A stretch of DNA of 64,000 nt from Planctomycetota bacterium (GTDB lineage Bacteria; Planctomycetota; UBA11346). Position 1 is the first letter of the stretch. Each line of letters starts with the position of its first letter. The notes beneath the pieces were generated by a model. That model searched no databases and was not told the DNA's origin. It was given only the letters and a program-made list of their open reading frames with translations. Shown piece after piece: positions 45,665-52,999 of the stretch. Both the position numbers and the translations under genes were made by a program. Location of the stretch: positions 1 to 64,000 of the forward strand of contig JADGDD010000003.1 of the NCBI GenBank assembly GCA_016745075.1, in the 5' to 3' direction.

Positions 45665-47305
45665 TTATAGATCGACTGAACAGACAACTTCTGTACCACC
45701 AGATTCTGCCGGAGAAATGAATAGACTTCCTCCTATTGTATCGGCACGATACTTCATAAAACGAATGCCTCTCCCTGGCGTACGAGTCGCCTGTGCTGTA
45801 ATCCCGACACCATTATCTGTGATTTGTATGTGCAAGTGTCCTTTTTCTTCTACAACATCTATTGCTATTTGTGAAGAACTACCATGTCGAACGGCATTGT
45901 GAACAGCTTCTTTTATTAAATAATACACATTCGTAGCAAAAGCGAGCTCTATTGGTTTTGTTTCTAATGAAAAGTTTAAGAGACACTCGACTGAAGAATT
46001 TTCTCGCATCATGGTACAAAGGTCTGCTAAAGAATGTTGAAGGCCATCTTCCTCTGGCAATACAGGAGAAAGGCCTCGTGTTAACAGTCGCATTCGTTTA
46101 AGTGCATCACGAACATGTTTACCAATATTTTGTGCTTTTTCTGACAATTCAGAACCCTGTTTGTCTAATCGCATAGAAAGTGCACTTAAAGACAGGCCTA
46201 TCCCATGTAGGGCCCCACCAAGATCGTCATGTAAATCTTGGCCTATCCGCAGTTGCTCGTTTTCACTGGTGAGCAGTATTTCTTTTTGCAGGTCCTTTTT
46301 ATCTGTAATGTTTTCAAGTGTTAGTAAATAACCACAGACACTATCCTCATTATCTTTATGAATACCAACTGATACATTTGCCCAGACGGTTTCACCTTGT
46401 GAATCAATGAACTGACAATCACACTGATAAGTTCCTTTCATTTCAGGTTCAAGTGCAGCATATAGTGATGCTCTATAATCCGCATGTAAACACAATGACC
46501 AGCCATCTCCCATTAATTCGGCATTACTTTTTTGTAAACATTCTGCCCATATCATGTTCACATACAAACATCTGAATTCTAAATCTAACTGAACGATACC
46601 AATGGGTAAGGCAGCGGTTAAAGATTGGAAATGTTTCTCACTTGCCTTCAAGCGCATATCTAGTTCTCGTTCTTTACTAATATCACTAATAAGAAAAAGC
46701 GTAGCGTTTTCTTTGTTCTCATGTTCTATAGAACGAACAATAATAGTATACCATTTTTCATTACTCTGTATATCAAACCGTATCGGTTGCTCTATAGTAC
46801 GTGATTGACTTAAGGCATTTTGCAACACATCACGAGCAGGATCCATAAAGCAGTCAAATACTGTTGCTGTTTCAATCACATGCTCACGGCCTGAGGCGAT
46901 AAAATGGGCGCTTCTATAGACTATATGGCCAGCCTCATCTGTAATCATCACACAGTCAGCAGCATTCTTTAGCAAATCGAGACCATGCGTTTCTGATAAT
47001 TCCCAAACAACAGGTTTTTGCGTAACCGTTTTCAGATGTGCAGAAACACGATGAGAATCATACACTCTCCCTATCACAACAAGCAACAGCGCAATACAAA
47101 CCGGTACAGCAAAGGGAATCCAGACATCTTTAGACGGGTCTAGGCCCTCAATTGTTCCTGCCCATGAAATGACTTCAGAAAAAAGGTCTAACCATAGGCA
47201 AATGGCATAAAATAATACACTGGCCGCTATGACAAACGAGATATCAGTAAATGATAATAACGTTTGATTCTTAGAGCCTTCAGAAGAGTTATGCTTGGGA
47301 GACAT
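45665..47305 (-). CDS. PAS-containing sensor histidine kinase (HisKA_3)
   Basis: 546 residues. Two membrane helices (about 22-42 and 63-81) with a short loop, then two PAS domains (about 105-210 and 222-340), a HisKA_3 dimerisation helix with the phosphorylated His359 (IGQDLHDDLGGALHGIG) and an HATPase_c domain (KEAVHNAVRHGSS, ITDNGVGI). It pairs with the NarL-type regulator downstream. The short periplasmic loop suggests that the signal is sensed in the membrane or by the PAS domains. It overlaps the small HTH gene by 17 bp. Confidence 0.93.
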   Translation of the reverse strand: MSPKHNSSEGSKNQTLLSFTDISFVIAASVLFYAICLWLDLFSEVISWAGTIEGLDPSKDVWIPFAVPVCIALLLVVIGRVYDSHRVSAHLKTVTQKPVVWELSETHGLDLLKNAADCVMITDEAGHIVYRSAHFIASGREHVIETATVFDCFMDPARDVLQNALSQSRTIEQPIRFDIQSNEKWYTIIVRSIEHENKENATLFLISDISKERELDMRLKASEKHFQSLTAALPIGIVQLDLEFRCLYVNMIWAECLQKSNAELMGDGWSLCLHADYRASLYAALEPEMKGTYQCDCQFIDSQGETVWANVSVGIHKDNEDSVCGYLLTLENITDKKDLQKEILLTSENEQLRIGQDLHDDLGGALHGIGLSLSALSMRLDKQGSELSEKAQNIGKHVRDALKRMRLLTRGLSPVLPEEDGLQHSLADLCTMMRENSSVECLLNFSLETKPIELAFATNVYYLIKEAVHNAVRHGSSSQIAIDVVEEKGHLHIQITDNGVGITAQATRTPGRGIRFMKYRADTIGGSLFISPAESGGTEVVCSVDL

Positions 47306-47504
47306 ATAAAACTGCTTGCGCTAATAATTCATAATTACTTTTCACGGAAAGCTTCCTTTTTATGTTTTCTTTATGGGCCGAAACCGTTTTAACACTGATG
47401 TTAAGTTTCTCTGCTATTTTCTTACTAGATAAAGAGCTTCCAATCAACTGAAAAGTTTCGAGCTCTCTCATCGTGAGTAGAAATTGGGCATCTTTTACCG
47501 GCAT
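47289..47504 (-). CDS. Stand-alone LuxR-type HTH protein
   Basis: 71 residues made only of a LuxR-type DNA-binding domain (LTMRELETFQLIGSSLSSKK, IAEKLNISVKTVSAHKENIK). There is no receiver domain and no sign of one in the DNA upstream, so it is either a natural GerE-like single-domain regulator or the remains of a response regulator. AGGAA lies 8 nt before the ATG. It heads the histidine kinase/response regulator operon and could compete with or assist the full-length regulator. Confidence 0.8.
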   Translation of the reverse strand: MPVKDAQFLLTMRELETFQLIGSSLSSKKIAEKLNISVKTVSAHKENIKRKLSVKSNYELLAQAVLYVSQA

Positions 47505-47816
47505 AGAACAGATTCCTCGTAGACAGCACCTGTAGCCAATCTTTCAGTCAACAAAGCTACCATGATTATAGGACAGGGGGCTTCATCCTTATGCACCCAT
47601 AAATTGAATATTTTTTTTATTATTGGTTTATAGAATAATAGTTCTATAGGATATAATCCTATATGCTGATATGCAGAACCATTACAAAGAGTAGCAAGCT
47701 ATGGTATATTTTGGATATGTATTGCTGCGCTGTTTTCGATTTTTTGTATAAGAGCATATATAATAAAACTTTCTCACTCTACCAGTGGGCTAAAACTAAT
47801 GTATTCGCGAGTGTTT
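47505..47816. promoter_or_regulatory. Control region of the two-component operon with paired inverted repeats
   Basis: No gene. TATAGAA (47629-47635) with TTCTATA (47642-47648) and TATAGGAT (47645-47652) with ATCCTATA (47656-47663) are perfect inverted repeats that share four bases, so as RNA they exclude each other. TATAGGATATAATCCTATA (47645-47663) has the same TATAGG-N7-CCTATA form as the palindrome at 44840-44858. An AT-rich run lies at 47608-47640. Confidence 0.55.
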
Positions 47817-48980
47817 TTATGATTGCTGCTGTAATTTCTGAAAATCATCATCGCTCATCCAAGATGGCTTACGCCAGCCTTGGTCAAGTTGTATACCGAG
47901 TTCGGTTTCTTTTATCAGTAGGCCGAGTTTGCTTTTTTGCATGTCGGATAATTCGCAGGGAGTAATGCCTTGGTCTGCCAGGATGCCGTGCCAGCATTGG
48001 TCTATGGCGGTGGCGAGCGGTGCTTCAATTGTGAGCATGTCACCAGTATAGGGATGGGCAAAAGAAAGCAGAGCGGCGTGTAATGCTTGGCCGCCAATTT
48101 CAGTGCAGGGTGTACCATAAACCCAATCGCCGATGAGTGGATGGCCGTGGTGGGCGGCATGGATGCGAATTTGGTGTTGTCGTCCTGTGTGTAGACGAAT
48201 GCGGAGCAGGGAAAAATTGTCGTGGGATTTTACAACGGTATATTCTGTATGAGAAGCCTGTCCGTCTGGATGGACCATGCGGCGCACCGTTTCTGGCGGG
48301 CCTTCTTGGAGGGCTTCGTGCCAATGACCGTGTTTCTTTTCTGGCACACCATGGCACAGTGCGAGATATTCTTTACGAAGCTGATGGCTTTGAAGTGCGT
48401 CACTTAACAAGCGTGTTGTATCGCCTTGCCAAGAGGCGAGCACAATGCCAGAAGTATCCCGGTCTATACGGTTAACGAGACGTGCCTCACTGGGATCAAT
48501 GCCCTGTTCTTCAAAGTAATCTTGGAGTTGATTGAGCAAAGTTCCGGTTAAAACTTTACCGGCTTGGTGAGCTAATTGTCCAGCTGGTTTATTACAAATA
48601 AGGAAACCATCGTCTTTATGGAGGATCTCTAAAGGTGGTGCTACAAAATCATCGTCGTTAATGATTCCGGAAATAGGTGCACGAATGATGATGGTCATTA
48701 AGGCTTTTACTGGGTCTTTGGAACGATACACACGTCCTGCATTATCGTAGACCCAGCCGTTACGGCACCAGCGTTGTAACATGCTACGCGTGTAGCGTGG
48801 AAAGAGGGTTGATAAGTATCTATCCAAGCGCCAGCCAATACCAGTTTGGGTGCCAGCAATGAGATCAATTTTACGTAAGGTACTGGTTAAAGAACGCTGC
48901 ATCCGAACTTCATGACGAATGCGCTGAGCCTCTGTGAGCGGAACATTTTTTGAAGCGGGTTTATTCAAATATATTCCCAC
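47817..48980 (-). CDS. RluD/RluC-family pseudouridine synthase
   Basis: 387 residues. An S4-like RNA-binding domain (about 50-100, RLDRYLSTLFPRYTRSMLQR) precedes the catalytic domain with LVNRIDRDTSGIVLAS (Asp173 nucleophile). KPAGQLAHQ and TGRQHQIRIHAAHHGHPLIG are further family signatures. It makes pseudouridine in rRNA or tRNA; the exact site cannot be told. A C-terminal tail of about 45 residues (ITPCELSDMQKSKLGLLIKE onward) is extra. The start overlaps the cysS stop by 16 bp. Confidence 0.92.
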   Translation of the reverse strand: MGIYLNKPASKNVPLTEAQRIRHEVRMQRSLTSTLRKIDLIAGTQTGIGWRLDRYLSTLFPRYTRSMLQRWCRNGWVYDNAGRVYRSKDPVKALMTIIIRAPISGIINDDDFVAPPLEILHKDDGFLICNKPAGQLAHQAGKVLTGTLLNQLQDYFEEQGIDPSEARLVNRIDRDTSGIVLASWQGDTTRLLSDALQSHQLRKEYLALCHGVPEKKHGHWHEALQEGPPETVRRMVHPDGQASHTEYTVVKSHDNFSLLRIRLHTGRQHQIRIHAAHHGHPLIGDWVYGTPCTEIGGQALHAALLSFAHPYTGDMLTIEAPLATAIDQCWHGILADQGITPCELSDMQKSKLGLLIKETELGIQLDQGWRKPSWMSDDDFQKLQQQS

Positions 48981-50380
48981 ACTGCGCCATCAGGCCCGTC
49001 TTTGACTGTAATACCAGCTGCTGTTAGGTCATCACGAATACGGTCAGCGGTAGCAAAATCTCGGTTTGCACGCGCGTCTTGTCGTAGAGAGAGGACCAAA
49101 TTCATGACGGCATTCAAAGTTTCGTCATTGGCGCTTGTTTCAGCACTAACAACATCACTTGGTTGGAACAGGCCAAGGCAACGGCCCAAGTCACGCAGAC
49201 AGACACTAGCAATTTCGCCGTGTTGTTTGACGAGTTTTGCCATGGCAAATAAATGGCCAATAGCTGCACCTGCGTTAAAATCATCATCCATAGCAGTAGC
49301 GAAGGCATCACGGAGTTTAGCAAGGTCTTCTGGCAAATCCCTACTTAAAACATCTGTTTGGCTTAGGTCATCAGCAATGGCATCGCCAATAACTTTATGT
49401 AATTTACCGAGGGCTGTTTGTGCTGCGGCAATGTTTTTTGGTGCAAAATCAAATGGACGACGATAGTGACCTTGCAGCAAGAAGAAGCGAATAACCGGTG
49501 CACTCCATTCTTCCAATAGATAAGCTGCTTTAAATTGTTTGGCAAATTCGGGGTCTTTATTACGTGGATCGCTCTTACTAATCTTAACGCCTTCATATTG
49601 AATAAGACCGTTATGCATCCAGCAGGAGGCATAACAATCACCATGTCCTTCGGCCTGAGCAATTTCGTTTTCATGATGTGGGAATTTTAAATCATCACCG
49701 CCGCCATGAATATCAAAATGAGAGCCAAGTAATTCTGTTGCCATAACTGTGCACTCAATGTGCCAGCCAGGACGACCAGCACCCCATGGGCTTTCCCAAC
49801 TTGGTTCGCCAGCTTTGGCAAGTTTCCATAAGCAGAAATCAGCAGGGTGTTGCAGGCTTTCGTCCCGCTCAATACGTGCGCCAGAAAGCATGTCTTCTAT
49901 TTTACGGCCAGAAAGTTTACCATAATTTTTGTGATCACGAACATTATAATAGACACCGTCTGCTGCTTCGTAGGCCTTGTTGTCTGCAACTAAATCGGAA
50001 ATGTAGCCAATAATGCTACTCATGTAATCACTACAGCGCGGAAAGTCTGTAATGGTGTTGACGTGGAGCAGGTTCAAATAATCAAAATATTTTTGGGTGA
50101 AGCGTTTAGTAATGCTGTGCCAGTCTTCGCCAGTTTCAATACTGCGGTTAATGATTTTATCATCAATGTCGGTAATATTATTAGCAAACCGAACGTCATA
50201 ACCGCGGCAGTGGAACCAACGGGCAATGGTATCAAATAACACAGGCCCCATCAGGTGACCAATATGGCTATCGTCATAAACCGTTGGGCCACAGACATAC
50301 ATACGAACGGTATTGTCTTGGCTGGGGGTGAAGGGTTCTTTGGTACGCGTGAGCGTATTGTGGATGCTAATCTGACTCAT
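48965..50380 (-). CDS. cysS: Cysteinyl-tRNA synthetase
   Basis: 471 residues from ATG 50380 (MSQISIHNTLTRTKEPF), matching the family length; a longer frame to 50512 adds 44 residues that no family member has. The class I signatures are CGPTVYDDSHIGH (HIGH) and KISKS (KMSKS). Zinc ligands include the Cys in CGPTV and the segment WHIECTVMATELLGSHFDIHGGG, described here only by position (about 200-230). It charges tRNA-Cys. Divergent from the ClpP-like gene. Confidence 0.96.
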   Translation of the reverse strand: MSQISIHNTLTRTKEPFTPSQDNTVRMYVCGPTVYDDSHIGHLMGPVLFDTIARWFHCRGYDVRFANNITDIDDKIINRSIETGEDWHSITKRFTQKYFDYLNLLHVNTITDFPRCSDYMSSIIGYISDLVADNKAYEAADGVYYNVRDHKNYGKLSGRKIEDMLSGARIERDESLQHPADFCLWKLAKAGEPSWESPWGAGRPGWHIECTVMATELLGSHFDIHGGGDDLKFPHHENEIAQAEGHGDCYASCWMHNGLIQYEGVKISKSDPRNKDPEFAKQFKAAYLLEEWSAPVIRFFLLQGHYRRPFDFAPKNIAAAQTALGKLHKVIGDAIADDLSQTDVLSRDLPEDLAKLRDAFATAMDDDFNAGAAIGHLFAMAKLVKQHGEIASVCLRDLGRCLGLFQPSDVVSAETSANDETLNAVMNLVLSLRQDARANRDFATADRIRDDLTAAGITVKDGPDGAVWEYI

Positions 50381-50510
50381 AGCCGGTAGTGTGTGCCAAG
50401 CAGTCAGCAGGCAAGTGCGGGGCGCAAGCGAGTCTGAAAGAAAGCTTGAGAATTGCCGTCTCCTCCCATAGTCGAGACCATTAACAACTCGCACCGAGCA
50501 AGGACATTTC

Positions 50511-52010
50511 ATGAGACGATCTGCACAGCATCTTTTTCCAACCCTCCTCCCAGCCCTTTGTGCAATGACGTTGTCATTGTCAGCGGAAGAAGCCCAAATA
50601 GCGCCAGTGACGGTTGCGCCTGTGGCCCCCGTGGTAATGAGTGGAACAACGGTTGGGCAAGAAGCGTTACCTGTAGCGGCAGAACCAGAATTGAGCCCAG
50701 AAGAACAAGCGATAATGAAGATGAATAAAGAGCGCGAAATGATAGCAGCGCAATTGGGGTTAGAGGAGGAACGTCTTCGTCAAGAATTGGCTGCATCGCG
50801 CTTAGAAATAACACGTTTGCAGGCAGAAAATGAATTAGTAACAGCACGTCAGCAGAAGGAACTTGCAGAATTAAATCGTAAACGAGAACGTTTGGCTGCA
50901 GAAATGGGTTTGCAAGAAGACCTTCGTCGTCAGAAAAATAGTGTTTTGGTACAGGAACAAGAGAGCCTGATGCAAGAACAGCAAGTCCAACAGGCTCGTC
51001 TGGCGAAAGAATTACAAGAAATGAAAACCGAGCAGGAGCGTATGGCAGCGCAATTAGCGTTTGATGAAGAAAAGTTACGCCGTGCTGACTTTGAACGTCG
51101 GCAGGTAGAAACCGAACGAGAGCGTTTACTTGCCGATAAACAACACGGAGAAGCCTTACGGCAGCTTGAGCTGAGCACGCGAAATTTCGCGGTTACTGAA
51201 TTACAGGCAGAGATAGCCGCCCATCAGGCTCGTTTAGACGCAGAAAAAATAGTGACGAGCAACATTGATCATGCGGAAAATCCGTTTGCGGATGGTGTTC
51301 TGACTATTACCGACCGTCGTATTGCTTTAAATGGCCCAATTATTTCAGGAACAGCCAAATGGGTAACAGACCGTATCCACTTCTATAACAACCAAGATGC
51401 GACAAAGCCAATTTTTATCGTTATAGATACCTGTCCTGGTGGATCGGTTATGCAGGGGTATCGCATTGTGAAAGCCATAGAAACATCCAAAGCACCTGTT
51501 CATGTGATCGTGAAGAGTTTTGCGGCGAGTATGGGAGCCGTTATCACGACATTGGCTGACCATAGTTATGCTTATCCAAATGCGGTTTTGCTTCATCATC
51601 AAATGTCTGCTGGCATAGGAGGTAATATGACTCAGATGGCTGAACAGATAGAAATCATGAAAAAATGGGAAAAACGTTTGATGAAACCACTTGCTGAAAA
51701 GCTTGGGCTGGAAATGGAAGAACTGCGCAAACAAATGTACGAAAACAGTTCTGATGGCGATTGGGCAGAATTTGCTGACGATGCGCAAAAATTACAGTGG
51801 GTTGAACATATCGTTCATGAAATAAAAGAAGTTGGCCTACGCAATAAACCAGAAGATGATGCGCCCAAACCATGGTATTCACGCTTCTTTGGCGAATCTG
51901 GAGAAAACCCAGAGAAAGTAGACGAGTCTGGCAACCGCTATATCCAACTACCACGATTGCAGCCTTATGATGCCTATTTCATCCACAATCCTGATCGTTA
52001 TTATAGATAG
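50511..52010 (+). CDS. Secreted ClpP-like serine protease with long coiled coil
   Basis: 499 residues. A signal peptide (about 1-25, ending LSLSAEEA) sends it out of the cytoplasm. Residues about 60-248 are a continuous charged coiled coil, and 255-475 a ClpP/crotonase-fold protease: IDTCPGGSVMQGYRIVKAIE, FAASMGAV with Ser340, and LLHHQM with His362/363. Housekeeping ClpP works inside the cell with an AAA+ partner and has neither signal nor coil. This may be a periplasmic or membrane-associated protease of the SppA/NfeD-related kind. AAGGAC precedes the ATG; a strong terminator follows. Confidence 0.8.
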   Translation: MRRSAQHLFPTLLPALCAMTLSLSAEEAQIAPVTVAPVAPVVMSGTTVGQEALPVAAEPELSPEEQAIMKMNKEREMIAAQLGLEEERLRQELAASRLEITRLQAENELVTARQQKELAELNRKRERLAAEMGLQEDLRRQKNSVLVQEQESLMQEQQVQQARLAKELQEMKTEQERMAAQLAFDEEKLRRADFERRQVETERERLLADKQHGEALRQLELSTRNFAVTELQAEIAAHQARLDAEKIVTSNIDHAENPFADGVLTITDRRIALNGPIISGTAKWVTDRIHFYNNQDATKPIFIVIDTCPGGSVMQGYRIVKAIETSKAPVHVIVKSFAASMGAVITTLADHSYAYPNAVLLHHQMSAGIGGNMTQMAEQIEIMKKWEKRLMKPLAEKLGLEMEELRKQMYENSSDGDWAEFADDAQKLQWVEHIVHEIKEVGLRNKPEDDAPKPWYSRFFGESGENPEKVDESGNRYIQLPRLQPYDAYFIHNPDRYYR

Positions 52011-52036
52011 CTTGATGTGGTAGCTCGCGTATACTG

Positions 52037-52072
52037 TGCCCTCTGATAGCGATGCTATCAGAGGGCATTTTT
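52037..52072 (+). terminator. Rho-independent terminator of the ClpP-like gene
   Basis: TGCCCTCTGATAGC (52037-52050) and GCTATCAGAGGGCA (52054-52067) form a perfect 14-bp stem with a GAT loop, followed by TTTTTA. Confidence 0.95.
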
Positions 52073-52113
52073 ATGGCAGTTGACGGTGGCTTTTCAGGGT
52101 AGACAGTAGAACC

Positions 52114-52803
52114 ATGATGATTTTACCGTATTCTGAATCTGTTCTAGCAGAGCAGATCGCCGATGCTCTTGATAATGCAGTAATGACCAGAGGTTATGCT
52201 ACATTTGCTATTCCAGGCGGGCGTTCACCTGGCCCTATTTTGTCTCTTCTTGCAGCTTCGTTAGAACCTTATGTATGTGAGCGGATAACCTTATTGTGGG
52301 TTGATGAACGTGCCGTTCCTCGTGGCCATGAAGACCGCAATGATTGTGCCACCTTAGCAGCTTGGGAAGAAGGTGGCCCCTTGCCTGGTTGTGTTGCTCC
52401 AATGCCGGCAGAGGCCGAAGATTTAGAGGCTGCTGCTGCTGCCTATGCACAGACTGTAGCAGAGGCTACCAAAGGTGAGCCAATAGATGTTTGTTTAATT
52501 GGAATTGGTGAAGATGGTCACTTAGCAAGTTTATTTCCAGAACATGAAGGGCTGAAGGAGTTAGATCCAGTCTTTGCCATTTATGATAGCCCCAAGCTGC
52601 CTCCAAGGCGTTTGAGTCTGTCCTTGGGTATTATTTCACAAGCTCGCCTGCGTTTGATTGTGGCTCGTGGTGGTGAAAAAGGTGCTGTTGCAGCTCGCGT
52701 ACAGCAGCACGGTCCTCAGCCAAAATTACCCGTAAGTCTTTTACCAGTAAGCGATACCTATTGGTTTTTGGACGAAGCGGCAGCACAGGTTGCATCTGTG
52801 TAA
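52114..52803 (+). CDS. pgl: 6-phosphogluconolactonase
   Basis: 229 residues, the DevB/Pgl type. Signatures: FAIPGGRSPGPIL, LLWVDERAVPRGHEDRND and IDVCLIGIGEDGHLASLFPEH. It hydrolyses 6-phosphogluconolactone in the oxidative pentose phosphate pathway. The glucose-6-phosphate and 6-phosphogluconate dehydrogenases are not adjacent. ATG 52114 or the next codon could start translation; no strong ribosome binding site. From 52,804 to 52,999 no further gene is seen. Confidence 0.92.
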   Translation: MMILPYSESVLAEQIADALDNAVMTRGYATFAIPGGRSPGPILSLLAASLEPYVCERITLLWVDERAVPRGHEDRNDCATLAAWEEGGPLPGCVAPMPAEAEDLEAAAAAYAQTVAEATKGEPIDVCLIGIGEDGHLASLFPEHEGLKELDPVFAIYDSPKLPPRRLSLSLGIISQARLRLIVARGGEKGAVAARVQQHGPQPKLPVSLLPVSDTYWFLDEAAAQVASV

Positions 52804-52999
52804 GAAAGCCGTGTAGAACCTTTGATAATTACCTGTTAAGAACGCTCAAAGAAGTGTTGCAAATGAAACGAATGCTTGTTAGCATGTTGCTCTTCCGTGG
52901 ACTGCTGCAAGTGCTGTTCTGCGGTATTTCTTCAAGACGCATGCCCTTCCCACCTAGTCTGAGGTATGATAAAGGGTTCTAATAAGAGGATTGTAATCT

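Noticed and set aside
50511..52010. Housekeeping ClpP
   Set aside because: It has a signal peptide and a long coiled coil, and no ClpX or ClpA gene is near.
52080..52113. Leaderless promoter for pgl (TTGACG at 52080)
   Set aside because: No -10 box lies at an acceptable distance; the best candidate has a 14-bp spacer.
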